Part shown: positions 1 through 9,838 of the stretch, in pieces | Layout: each line of letters starts with the position of its first letter | How positions within the stretch are numbered: the first letter of the stretch is position 1 | Source of the DNA: Melanopsichium pennsylvanicum | Lineage: Eukaryota > Basidiomycota > Ustilaginomycetes > Ustilaginales | Reading direction: 5' to 3' | Length of the DNA stretch: 64,000 bases | Assembly: GCA_900208305.1 (NCBI GenBank) | Contig: OAPG01000015.1 | Span: 434,001 to 498,000, forward strand | The notes under the pieces: generated by a model | Databases searched by the model: none | What the model was told of the DNA's origin: nothing | Seen by the model: only the letters and a program-made list of their open reading frames with translations | Position numbers and translations under genes: made by a program

Positions 1-118
1 GAAGAATGAGTTGAAGTGGGAGCAAAGTATCGATAGGACGATCCAGTCGGCGTATGATCTCGAGATAGGAGATGCAGAGCGAGGAGCCAAAATTGGTTGG
101 AATCACGTCCGAGGGTAA
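1..118 (+). CDS. 3' end of an unidentified protein-coding gene (partial)
   Basis: Reading from base 2 there is an open frame that enters from the left edge and ends at a TAA at 116-118. The last 38 codons encode a polar, helix-like tail ending in IGWNHVRG. The TAA lies inside the string GGTAAGT, so the same place could instead be an exon end with a 5' splice site at 115-116, in which case the gene would continue. No family is recognisable from so short a piece. The following 3 kb shows no convincing continuation, which favours a true C terminus. Confidence 0.35.
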   Translation, partial: KNELKWEQSIDRTIQSAYDLEIGDAERGAKIGWNHVRG

Positions 119-626
119 GTTTTGCTTTGATGACGATGACGATGACGAGGAGGAGGTAAGTGACAAGGCCAGGTAGTTACTAAGAAAGGTACAATTTGCC
201 AGAGAGTGATTAACGATTCGCGTCAAGCGATCGATCGCCGGCGATGCTATGTGTATCTGTTGTCGAGGAGAGGGAGAAGAGGACTTGCTTATAGCAAAGA
301 TAAAGAAGAAAAGGCAAGTGTGGAGGGAATGAGTAGTGACGAATGAGAATGAAGCGAAAACGATGATGGCGAGAGTGAAAAGCGTAAGAGAACAAGGATC
401 ACGAGTAGGGGCGTAGCAGAGCGGCAATACTGTGCCGAGACGGTAAAATAAGGGTGTTGAGAATGCTCAAATTTCGAGCTGCGTGCGAGTTCTGCGACAC
501 TGCTACACTGCTACTGCTTGCTACACTCAGCGTTTGTGTCAAACAAATTCCAGGACTTCTGCCAGCAAGCACGGTTCAGGAAAAGAGCCACATTTCTGAG
601 AAATCACAAAAAAACCATCACACAGA

Positions 627-644
627 ACACACACACACACACAC
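627..644. repeat. (AC)9 microsatellite
   Basis: Nine uninterrupted AC units in the gene-free left region, with further CACAC strings around them. Confidence 0.9.
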
Positions 645-997
645 GTCCAACACACGCGCTTGTCAGCCACATACCCCACCTATGCGTGCAATTTTGACAA
701 AACTACTGTGCAGCCGAGGAGTGTAATATTTTGTCTAGGTTTCAGTCGAGACTTTTAACAGTGATTTGGGCACGGAACGGCAGCTTTTTCTTGTTGCTGT
801 TGTCTTGTTCCCTCATCGCACTTACCGCAACTATACCGAACTCATACATGCATTCATTCATCAGGGTTCGGATGGATGCGACAAGCTCCATGTGGAAAAA
901 TACGGGTCAAGTCAATTCCTCGGTGAGTTTCCGACAACAATTTCCAAACTATGCCTTTGCAAGAACTCGATCAATCACAACTTCAGTGACAGCTGTG

Positions 998-1520
998 TAC
1001 TGTAGTGTGCCTGTCTATGAGGAACGTAGTCTCTTTTTGGCACCGCAGTCAATTTGTGATTGTATTATGGTGCTACTGTACTTGGTTGGTTGTTGCTTTC
1101 AAGAGTGTGCAGTTTTACAGTACGGTAGTAAGGGACAGCTCCGTGAATAAAGTGCTGCCAATGTTAGGCCACACGATCATGAAGACGCCTCTTGTTAAAT
1201 CAATGTGCACTGTAGGGACGAAAGTCAGGACTGAGTCAAGTTCACTTGAGTGGCGGAATAGAAAAGAGAGAGAGACAGGACGCTGGATTCGCTCTTATGA
1301 TCTGTTGTGTACTGTGTGTACAGTAAATTTACTCATGAACAAATTTGATTGCTGGCTGCTGCTTTTGATGCAGTCTACCAAGTTTGATTTATTGTCATAC
1401 GACGATGAGAGTATGGCTTGATAGTACTGTAGTTTACAATAATCTGTCAAGATCGGAAGGTGCGCCTGAAACTTGCATCATCGTACCTCTTTACTGTATT
1501 GTGAATTTATTAATACTGTA
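998..1520. repeat. Cluster of seven TACTGTA / TACAGTA heptamers
   Basis: The heptamer or its complement occurs at 998-1004, 1074-1080, 1116-1122, 1319-1325, 1425-1431, 1492-1498 and 1514-1520. An additional GTACTGTG-TGTAC string lies near 1309. Random expectation for one 7-mer on both strands in about 520 bases is far below one. Function is unknown; the 13-bp tandem repeat at 3407 carries the related string TACTGTG. Confidence 0.6.
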
Positions 1521-2448
1521 ACCTAGAATACCTGAAATTGCGGTTGTGGCCATGATTGGCCAAGGGTACATGCTCTGCTTTGTTTTTCTCTCTCTCTTTT
1601 TTTGTTTCTCGATCGCGACAGACGCCTGTAAGTTACAAAAAATTGGCCGACAAATGTGTGTTGGTAAGAGTGTTTATGAAGATTACAAAAAGCTTGAATT
1701 GAGATAATACAAAACTCGGATTGAGTGGACCCTGAACAACGGTTTGAATCGCACCTGCATCTCGCGTCGAACCGAATGAGAGAAGAATGAATTTGACAGA
1801 TATAGAAACATAAAACACTGACAGACTGGCTCTATGGTGTCCATGTACCGGCACGCGATCTTTCTTCCTCCCTGCTATGTCGTATGGGTTGGTGTTAAAG
1901 GCGAGACAGGGTCCGACAAAAAGAGGGTCCGATCTTGACAAGAAAAGGGCGAAATATTGAAATACAAAGCAAAATTGAGACGGAAATTGTGCTTGTCACT
2001 TTGCTCCCATAGGGATTTTGAGGGCCTTGATAACTTAGACCATGACATGCCTCCCTCCTCTTTCGCTTTGGATAATCACACCTTGTGCTTGGGATTGAAA
2101 GCAAGGACCAATTGTCGGCTTTGCCTAAATCATCATATTTGAGATTTGTAGAATGTGTGATTTTGCATCAAGAATCTGGAAAGTGTGTCATGTGCATGTT
2201 GTATGGCAAATCGCTGTCAAAAGAATGTGACGCCTTGTTATGACACATCGTGTGCCTGGTTGAACAAGAGAGTAAGGCGTGTTGTATGCAGGTGCCATTG
2301 CAGTGTCACAGTTACAATTCAGTGTCTTACAGTGCACTAACGTTACAGTCAAATCAAAGCTGTTGCAAGTGTGCTCTCTCTCCCCTGACTCTCTGTCTCT
2401 CTCTCCTACCGCTTTGCATCGGTACAGAATTGTCATCGTCCTCTAAAT

Positions 2449-2452
<4 letters not shown>

Positions 2453-2488
<36 letters not shown>
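2453..2488. repeat. (CT)18 microsatellite
   Basis: Eighteen perfect CT units at the upstream edge of the pyrimidine-rich leader of the phosphatase gene. CT-rich tracts are common in fungal promoters just upstream of transcription starts, so a promoter role is possible. Confidence 0.9.
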
Positions 2489-2493
<5 letters not shown>

Positions 2494-3406
2494 ATTTGAT
2501 TGTATAGTAGGTGTGCATGGGGTTTCAACATCGCTACTCGTATCACTTGCATCCTTTCCTCCTTCAGCTCAATCACATCCGACTCACCAGCACTGCCTTC
2601 CTCTCACGCCCTCGCCTCATTCACTCACTTTGTTCAAATCAGCACCATCACATCGGAACTCGTTTGCTCGATCGCACCTTAGCTTGTCGCCACTTCTCTC
2701 TTTGTGTTGGACCTTCAGTCTTTGTTTCCGAAGTCCATCTCTTTCTTGTCTAGCATCTCGTCAACCTCCTCGATCTCAAACATCGTCGTATCCAACACGC
2801 GGCAAACCACGTCTCCCCATCGCTTCATCTCGCCACCTTGTACACGAACGAGGCTGCATTGCCCCACCATCTTGGAACCCTTTGCATCTTTTTCTCGCCG
2901 TTCACCACCAACCCCTTGGAAACCCTTTTCTTCCCCATCATTCATATAATCTTATCTCACCGCTCCTTTCTCCATTCCAGCCGCCACATTTGCTTTTGCT
3001 GTCTTAGACTCGCCACTTTTTTATATTGGCATCATAGAATCGTACTCGCACTATCGAGGCCATCTTTTCAGTCGCTTCTAGTCCATCTCCAAACAGATTT
3101 TAATAATCACCACTCAATACATGCCAACACACACTCGCTCTTCTCAAAAAGCAGCCACCTTCTTCCTCTGGACATCCAGCATAGTAGCCCAGATCATGGC
3201 ACAGCGTTGGTCTTGATAGCACAAACAACTCCATTCTTGCCTCGACTCCGGTCTTGCCTCGAAGCTCAGCCTTCTGAAAACCAACCGTCAGCTCTCTCTT
3301 CACGCCACCTACATTTTCACGCACTTGCTTCCTCATCGTCTTGACCTCCGCAACCGAACGGAAACCAGCAACGTTCCCCGCATTCGATTTTTGCAAGCTT
3401 TACGTA

Positions 3407-3471
3407 CATACTGTGCATACATACTGTGCATACATACTGTGCATACATACTGTGCATACATACTGTGCATA
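3407..3471. repeat. Five perfect tandem copies of a 13-bp unit before a start codon
   Basis: The unit CATACTGTGCATA is repeated five times without a mismatch, at 3407, 3420, 3433, 3446 and 3459. The array ends 15 bases before the ATG at 3487, so it lies in the 5' leader. The array has no stop in the frame of the downstream gene, but there is no in-frame ATG upstream of it. Each unit contains the inverted pair TATGC/GCATA across unit borders, so the leader RNA could fold into serial hairpins. Confidence 0.9.
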
Positions 3472-3486
3472 CACCGCATTTCAATC

Positions 3487-6252
3487 ATGGCGCAACCAGC
3501 GGTGCAACAAGCCACTCTCTCACCGCCGCTTTCTCCCGCTGCCTCCAGCCTCACCTCGGTCGGTCACTCACCCGTATCCGAGCTCAGCAGCAAAACAATC
3601 TTTCTAGCCAACGGTGCCAATGTCAACCATACGGATGCATCCACACATGATTGCCACTCGCACCCGCTCAAGAAGACCCATAGCACCACCAATGGCTCCC
3701 ATTTGTACAGGCGCAAGCCTCTCAGATCCTCCTCGAGCCGCGCGCACGCTGCCAACGATGGTGGTCATCCAGCCCCCTCCAACGCCGACGCCTCGCACAA
3801 CAAGGGCGTGGAAGCGGCTAATGATCCAACCATCGCAAAAGCTCCTGGAGCTAGCTTCTCCATAGCCACCAAGCCTCAAGACCGAGACCCTAGCCTCTTG
3901 CGCCAATCGCCCCAACAAAAGGGCTTTGACAGCCTGAGCAGCTACCACCTCGACCACAACGGTCGCGTCCCCACAACCGAGTTCAACTACATGCAGCGTG
4001 ACAACCTGGTTGCCTCTGCACAGCAGTCGGCTGTGCGCTCGGGCAACATGCATTGGGTCGCACTTATGGATCTTGCTCACCTAGCCTCACAACATCACAT
4101 GAGCCCCTACAGCGTCATGAAGTTTGGCCCTCGTGGCTCGCCCTTCGCTTACATTCCGATCACTTTGCAGCAACCAGACGTGGTGGAGACTACGATGCTC
4201 AGACAGAGGGAGGAGGAACTGGAAGCAAAGGCTTGGCTGATTGCAAAGCGACAAAGCAAGCTGGTCAAGAGCGTGCCAATGGATAGCGATGACGATTTAC
4301 CAGTGTTGAGCTTGCCGTCAGACCTGTTTAGGCAGAACTCAAACTTGAATGCGGACGCGACTGTTCCCAATGTCGGCACAAAGAGGCCGGCTTCGCTCAC
4401 AACTCCTCCGGATACCCGCGCGAGATGCGTCCTACGCACAGATCCGGATGCAAATGATCGACAACAGGTCGAACAAGATCTGAACCAAGCCATGGCCGAC
4501 TCGATCGACGCTATTCGCTCTCCACCTCGCGAACATTTGGCGCCGCCATCCCACCAAGTGTCTTCGTCGGAAGAAGATGGGTCCGCCTCACCAGTCAATT
4601 CGGACCAAGTTGATCTGTCCAATTTTGACCGCTCAACTAAGATGATGGAGATTCGCTCCTCGTCTGCCTCCGATGGCAACGCAAGCACAAGTCTGCGCCA
4701 GGATGGCGATGTCAAAAACGAGCAACAAACCAACGGTGTAGCTCATGAACTCATGACGACGTCGCAAGCGGGGAGCAGCGTTGAAGTCGGCGGACCTATG
4801 GACAAAGAACGTACGATGGCGCAAGAGATGGAGGAAGCTAGTCCCACTGATAAGCCTGCGCACCCAAAATCTTCTCGTCCACCACAGCACTCTTCTCTTG
4901 GCCCGCTCGTTCACGTTGAAGCCAACTCGCACGGGGCTGCTTCGAATGAGTCGCGTGATTCGTCGGAAGCGCAGCATAACGCACAGCAGGCTCAGAAGCA
5001 ACTGGCAATTAAAACCTCGGACACGCATCCCATCCACATTTCTCCTATCCTCTCCGACGACGTGCTTGCTTCTGTCGGCCAAAGTATGCATTCCCGAGCC
5101 CAAGTGCAGCTACTGAAACTTGGGTCCACGAATGATGACGTTCTCACGACTTTAACCACCGGCGAGCGAACCGCACTTACGGAGCGATATTTTGAAACGC
5201 ACTCCGAGTCGCAAATCAAAGGTTGTCGACTCATCCGTCTTCGAAACATGCTCGATCTCACTTTGGTCACCGCCATCGACCCTTCGGCCAACTATATGTC
5301 GCAATCGCAACTTGCCGAACAGGCAGCTAGGGAAAATACGCTCGCCGTGACGTCCAGTATGGATACTTGCAAACTCGACGGGTTCGGCGCTTCTTCTGAT
5401 CAATTTTCAATCGGGAATCTTTTGCTCTCTTCTTGTCCAGGTAAGAAGGTGAGACTTTCTGGACCGGTTCGAGGACGAGGTGCAATCTGTCGAGATTTGG
5501 GGTTGGATTTGGAAAGAATTTTTTCTATTGGTGTAAGAGCTGTCGTATGTTGTTTAAACGACCAAGAGCTTTCGTATTTGGGAGCGCCCTGGGATGAGTA
5601 TGAGAGAGAGGCGGATAGGCTGGGTTTGGATGTTTATAGATTGCCTATGGCTGAAGGATTTGCACCTACCAATGTTCGAGAGATGGATGCGACCATGACG
5701 AGTATAGTGAGGGATTGTACTATGAAAGGGATTAATGTTTTGGTTCATTGTAGAGGTGGTGTAGGAAGGGCTGGATTGATTGCTTGTTCGTGGTTGTTAA
5801 AGATGGGATTTGTTGGGGAAAGGAGTAAAAGAGGACTCGGGAGATTGAATCAACAACAACAGAAATGTGTTGGGGATGGCATTGGTGATCATAGTCGTGA
5901 AATTGTTGAAAGGACTACGAGTAATGGTTCTCACGATGCTGTTGTTGGGAATGGAAACGGAAAAGGGGATGATCGTTGGGAACAACACTACCTATCGACG
6001 ATAGCAAGCAGGGATGTTGCGAGGGAAGCAGACAAGAAGAAGGAGGAGGAGGAGGAGGGGGAGGAAGCGGAATGTGATACGATCCTAGATACGGTTCGAT
6101 GTCTTATAGAGACCATTCGACGTAGGAGAAGTCCAAAGGCGATTGAGACAGCTGAACAGGTGAGGTTTTTGGTTGAGTACGTTACTTTTTTGCATCGTCA
6201 GGAACGCTTAAAAGCAATTCACAGCAGCAACAGCAACAGCAACAGCTCGTGA
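3487..6252 (+). CDS. CDKN3-type dual-specificity/tyrosine phosphatase with long disordered N terminus
   Basis: A 921-residue protein from the first in-frame ATG (start MAQPAVQQAT). Residues 1 to about 640 are low-complexity, rich in Ser, His, Asn and Asp, with no recognised domain. A phosphatase domain of the cyclin-dependent-kinase-inhibitor-3 type follows, starting near SSCPGKKVRLSG. The active-site P-loop is HCRGGVGRAG with Cys755, matching the CX5R signature of Cys-based phosphatases. The loop expected to carry the general acid reads MAEGFAP, with Glu where the CDKN3 family, as I recall it, has Asp. After the P-loop helix there is an acidic, Asn/Gln-rich insertion of about 90 residues before the final helix (RRRRSPKAIETAEQ), which normally follows directly. 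No intron is needed. Substrate is unknown; the family dephosphorylates phospho-Thr/Tyr or acts on small phospho-substrates. E1 begins 288 bases after its stop. Confidence 0.85.
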   Translation: MAQPAVQQATLSPPLSPAASSLTSVGHSPVSELSSKTIFLANGANVNHTDASTHDCHSHPLKKTHSTTNGSHLYRRKPLRSSSSRAHAANDGGHPAPSNADASHNKGVEAANDPTIAKAPGASFSIATKPQDRDPSLLRQSPQQKGFDSLSSYHLDHNGRVPTTEFNYMQRDNLVASAQQSAVRSGNMHWVALMDLAHLASQHHMSPYSVMKFGPRGSPFAYIPITLQQPDVVETTMLRQREEELEAKAWLIAKRQSKLVKSVPMDSDDDLPVLSLPSDLFRQNSNLNADATVPNVGTKRPASLTTPPDTRARCVLRTDPDANDRQQVEQDLNQAMADSIDAIRSPPREHLAPPSHQVSSSEEDGSASPVNSDQVDLSNFDRSTKMMEIRSSSASDGNASTSLRQDGDVKNEQQTNGVAHELMTTSQAGSSVEVGGPMDKERTMAQEMEEASPTDKPAHPKSSRPPQHSSLGPLVHVEANSHGAASNESRDSSEAQHNAQQAQKQLAIKTSDTHPIHISPILSDDVLASVGQSMHSRAQVQLLKLGSTNDDVLTTLTTGERTALTERYFETHSESQIKGCRLIRLRNMLDLTLVTAIDPSANYMSQSQLAEQAARENTLAVTSSMDTCKLDGFGASSDQFSIGNLLLSSCPGKKVRLSGPVRGRGAICRDLGLDLERIFSIGVRAVVCCLNDQELSYLGAPWDEYEREADRLGLDVYRLPMAEGFAPTNVREMDATMTSIVRDCTMKGINVLVHCRGGVGRAGLIACSWLLKMGFVGERSKRGLGRLNQQQQKCVGDGIGDHSREIVERTTSNGSHDAVVGNGNGKGDDRWEQHYLSTIASRDVAREADKKKEEEEEGEEAECDTILDTVRCLIETIRRRRSPKAIETAEQVRFLVEYVTFLHRQERLKAIHSSNSNSNSS

Positions 6253-6540
6253 AATGCGCACCATCATGTTACAGTATCATCAATTCCTCACTCAGTGGAA
6301 TGACTTGGACGTGCTTCCCGTATATATACGTAATGTTCAGCTCACACAGCAAAACGCTTATTGAAAAAGTTAGAAGAGCATCCATGCTATGTTGTTGGAG
6401 GAACTGAATGTGTGTTCCGGGGTTTTGGTATTATAATTCACATAAATAAATGATGACATACCTTTTCTTTTTTTTGAATTGCAAATTGCACATAAAAACC
6501 CCCCAAAGAAAACACTATTAAGGGTCAAAAAGCTGCTCCT
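6253..6540. other. 3' flank of phosphatase gene up to the E1 boundary
   Basis: AT-rich sequence with AATAAA-like strings around 6440-6450, suitable for a 3' untranslated region. No gene is seen. The last five bases before the LTR are CTCCT. Confidence 0.5.
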
Positions 6541-7551
6541 TGTCAGCGGTCGCGTGCCAGAGATCCGAATTCCCGTGAGAAAACGCGACTCGCCGGATTT
6601 CAGTGAGTTCTGGCGGTTAAGCTTGGCCTCAACGGATATCGAAGAGAATCCCGCGAGTGGCGATCTTCCGACGGATATCGGCTGACCGCTGGTGACACTC
6701 CGTACAGAGGTAACGCGGCAAGCTCGGACAGGGTACTTGGTCGACGCGAGTGTCACGACGTCGACGGGATACTGCTGGTGGCTGGGTTAGACCTCAGCCG
6801 TCGTTGCTGGTGGGGATATGAGGGACTGGTTGTGGTGCCAGGCCCGCGGTTGAGGTTCCGCCTGTAGTTGAAGTGCTACAGCGTTGATTGGGGTGTCGAC
6901 GACGTCTATATGTTGTTCTCCGTTCACCGACGGGGACACAGACTATATGGATCGCAATGAATGGTATTGCAATGTGCGACGTGTGAAGAGTATGATAAGT
7001 ACGACGTACTGATAACTATGTGTGACTGAGATATAAGATAGAGTGGATGAGCTTCCGCTCATCCGATAGCGGGGAACAGAGTATTTATATATATGTATCG
7101 TGTGCGAGGTCCATCGGTACTGTACGACCTGCGTGCGTCGAGCTTGGACCCCCGCACGATAAGACTGCCCCCTAGTCCTTCGGCAGGGTGCTTCCGAGCA
7201 CGCCCGCGTGCTCCCTCCCCGTTGCCCCCTGGGCGTCGATTGGCCCACGTGTCGTTCCGGCGTGGCGTTGGTCGCCGCCATCGCAGATGCTCCCCTTGCC
7301 ATCGATACCTTCAATATCCGGCGAGTCACTGCCACTCGCCGAATTTCCGTGAGATCCGTTGAGACCTGCTCTCTCACCGGATTTCGTCCGATTCAACTTC
7401 TTGGTCCTGCGCTAACCTTAAATCCCATGAGCCCACCAATATCCACCAGATCTCCCTGAGATCCGTCGAGACATGCTCTCCCACCGGATCTCAGCCGATT
7501 CAACATCTCTGGTCTGCGCAGACCTCTTCCTTGGGACCCACTCCCGTGACA
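6541..7551 (-). repeat. 3' LTR of E1
   Basis: 1011 bp, bounded by the inverted ends TGTCA and TGACA. It is highly similar to 15447-16456 in the same orientation and to 8339-9349 in inverse orientation. It is identified as the 3' LTR because a polypurine tract abuts its inner end. It differs from the 5' LTR at roughly nine sites in the first 200 bases, about half of them CG versus TG or CA. Confidence 0.93.
7446..7505. repeat. Palindromic module in E1 LTR
   Basis: The core AGATCTC-CCT-GAGATCC (7448-7464) is an inverted repeat with one mismatch. It is followed by a second GGATCTC string. A sister module lies at 7338-7400 in the same LTR (GAATTTCCGTGAGATCCG type). Copies are present in all three E1-family LTRs. 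Confidence 0.6.
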
Positions 7552-7563
7552 CTACCCCCCCTT
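7552..7563 (-). promoter_or_regulatory. E1 polypurine tract
   Basis: On the minus strand the sequence is AAGGGGGGGTAG directly against the LTR. E2 has the same tract with six G at 55061-55071. This is the expected primer site for plus-strand DNA synthesis. Confidence 0.85.
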
Positions 7564-7653
7564 CGAGAGCCGAGCTCCATTGAGGCTTAAATAGGGTCGG
7601 CGGGTGTTCCCCCGACTTGTTCTTCCACCAACAGCACCTTCTAAACCGTCAAG

Positions 7654-9838
7654 ATGTCGAACCACTCGAATAATGCCCCTTCCGCTGCGTCATCGCGACC
7701 AGCGTCGACACGACTGCCTGCCCTCAGGGCAGAAGAGCCTGTGCGCCGTAGCGCCAGGCTTTGCAACCGAAATCCTGCCACTTGGGCAGTGACAACACCT
7801 TTGGCTGTCGGCCTTGAGGCCACAGCTTCGTCGTCCCCTGCTGCTGGCGAGCAGCCCATCAAAATTGTGGCTGCCGAGCAGCTTGTCGCGTTGCGGTCAA
7901 CGCCGCGACCACTGGAGCCGTTGTTCCTGGGGAGCGATGCCGCAGGGGAGGAGGACAAGCGGCTGGAGGCAATGGAGGTGGAGGAGTCGGTTGTAGGGAG
8001 GGTGAGCGAGGCCGGGGAGGACCCTGTTGCTCCGCTCGTTGGGCCTCATGTGCCCAACTACCTCAAGATTGCGCTGTGGGCGGAGCTATTTATCGCTCCG
8101 GTGTTGCTGGTGTTCGTGGCGTGCGAGGCCTGGCCCCCTACTTGGGTGGTATCGGAGGGTTCCGTGGCGGCTGGTTGCCTCCATCGGCTGGTCCTCCTTC
8201 GACTGACCAAGGGCTGCATGCCTTGGCCGAGTTGGCAATGCGCCCGCTGCGCCAAGCTTGGCATACCGTGAGTACTGCTGCCCCCTTCTCCGTTCGATGC
8301 TCGCTGTCCATTTGATACTCGCTGCTGACTCTGGTTCTTGTCACGGGAGTGGGTCCCAAGGAAGGGGTCTGCGCAGACCAGAGATGTTGAATCGGCTGAG
8401 ATCCGGTGGGAGAGCATGTCTCGACGGATCTCAGGGAGATCTGGTGGATATTGGTGGGCTCATGGGATTTAAGGTTAGCGCAGGACCGAGAAGTTGAATC
8501 GGACGAAATCCGGTGAGAGAGCAGGTCTCAACGGATCTCACGGAAATTTGGCGAGTGGCAGTGACTCGCCGGATATCGAAGGTATCGATGGCAAGGGGAG
8601 CATCTGCGATGGCGGCGACCAACGCCACGCCGGAACGACATGTGGGCCAATCGACGCCCAGGGGGCAACGGGGAGGGAGCACGCGGGCGTGCTCGGAAGC
8701 ACCCTGCCAAAGGACTAGGGGGCAGTCTTATCGTGCGGGGGTCCAAGCTCGACGCACGCAGGTCGTACAGTACCGATGGACCTCGCACACGATACATATA
8801 TATAAATACTCTGTTCCCCGCTATCGGATGAGCGGAAGCTCATCCACTCTATCTTATATCTCAGTCACACATAGTTATCAGTACGTCGTACTTACCATAC
8901 TCTTCACACGTCGCACATCGCAATACCATTTATTGCGATCCATATAGTCTGTGTCCCCGTCGGTGAACGGAGAACAACATATAGACGTCGTCGACACCCC
9001 AATCAACGCTGTAGCACTTCAACTACAGGCGGAACCTCAACCGCGGGCCTGGCACCACAACCAGTCCCTCATATCCCCACCAGCAACGACGGCTGAGGTC
9101 TAACCCAGCCACCAGCAGTATCCCGTCGACGTCGTGACACTCGCGTCGACCAAGTACCCTGTCCGAGCTTGCCGCGTTACCTCTGTACGGAGTGTCACCA
9201 GCGGTCAGCCGATATCCGTCGAGAGATCGCCACTCGCGGGATTCTCTTTGATATCCGTTGAGGCCAAGCTTAACCGCCGGAATTCACTGAAATCCGGCGA
9301 GTCGCGCTTTCTCACGGGAATTCGGATCTCTGGCACGCAACCGCTGACAGTTCTCCCCCTTTTTTTTTTTTTGTGTCCCAGTTGTTTCGCGTTGGCCTTC
9401 GCTGACGTACTTTCTGCCGGTGGCAAGGGCAGGACTCCGCGCGCTTGTGTGCACTGCCATCTTGGCGGCCACAAGAAGTGCATGCAAACTGCGAGGGCGT
9501 TGCCGACGACGGTATACGCTGGCGACGCTCCTCCTCGCCACCTGCATCGAGGCGAGCGTGGCGTCGAGCGAGCTCACGTCACGGGAGCGGGAGGTCGAGG
9601 ATTGGGAGAGGTACGTAGGATCGACCGTGACTCGAACGGTGTGGAGGACCCGAACTGGGCGTACGCGATGCGTATTATTTGGTCCGCTTCGCCTCGCAGT
9701 CGGCGAGTCCCGGTGCTGACGATGATCGAGGAGTACCTCAATCGTCAGCGGCGAGTGCGGTCTATGCGCTCGCCTTTCGAGGATCTCGAGCCTTCTTTGG
9801 TGCCTGGGCCTTCGTCAGCCCCCGAGTCTGCGGAATAG
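7654..9838 (+). CDS. Antisense gene inside E1: Zn2Cys6-like cysteine-cluster protein, two exons
   Basis: Exon 1 is 7654-8267 and exon 2 is 9382-9838, giving 356 residues. The intron has GTGAGT at 8268 and a poly-T tract then CCCAG ending at 9381. Splicing joins phase 2 to complete a cysteine cluster: C196-x2-C199-x6-C206-x20-C227-x2-C230-x7-C238 (exon 1 part CARCAKLGIP, exon 2 part CVHCHLGGHKKC). The known Zn2Cys6 fungal pattern is CX2CX6CX5-12CX2CX6-8C, so only the central loop is longer. The N terminus is Ala/Ser/Arg-rich and the C terminus acidic and basic mixed, without known domains. A solo LTR sits in the intron; removing it and its duplication leaves about 98 bases, a normal size. The ATG is 102 bases from the LTR border, with a TTAAATAG box at 7587. 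It runs opposite to gag-pol. It could be a captured host gene or a self-regulator of the element; function is unknown. Confidence 0.65.
8339..9349 (+). mobile_element. Solo LTR of the E1 family, inserted in an intron
   Basis: 1011 bp, ends TGTCA/TGACA, in reverse orientation to the two E1 LTRs. It is flanked by a perfect 5-bp target duplication GTTCT at 8334-8338 and 9350-9354. No internal sequence remains, so it is a product of LTR-LTR recombination. It lies in the intron of the antisense gene and inside E1, so its insertion is younger than E1. Confidence 0.93.
8801..8851 (+). promoter_or_regulatory. LTR core promoter and predicted transcript 5' end (solo LTR)
   Basis: TATAAATA starts at 8801 and the motif CATCCACTCTA starts at 8841, exactly 40 bases later. 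ATCCACTCTA is the reverse complement of the primer site beside the E1 5' LTR, so the transcript is inferred to start at or just before this motif. The same layout is present at 15994-15944 in the 5' LTR. Confidence 0.7.

Larger units (their letters stand above)
119..3406. other. Long gene-free stretch and promoter region of the phosphatase gene
   Basis: No reading frame here has a recognisable domain or convincing coding character. The first 2.3 kb is mixed, with an AC microsatellite at 627-644 and a cluster of TACTGTA heptamers at 998-1520. From about 2380 to 3400 the + strand becomes strongly pyrimidine-rich (runs of TCC, CTC and CAC), as expected for a promoter plus long 5' untranslated leader of the gene starting at 3487. 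A non-coding RNA or a small unrecognised gene cannot be excluded. Confidence 0.5.

Noticed and set aside
2513..3007. A 164-codon open frame upstream of the phosphatase gene
   Set aside because: The product is a Ser/Pro/His/Leu-rich translation of a pyrimidine-rich leader, with no domain and overlapping frames of similar length.
6943..7377. A 144-codon open frame present in all three E1-family LTRs (also at 8513-8947 and 15848-16282)
   Set aside because: It crosses the promoter and palindromic modules, has no domain, and its presence in three young LTR copies follows from common descent, not from selection on a protein.
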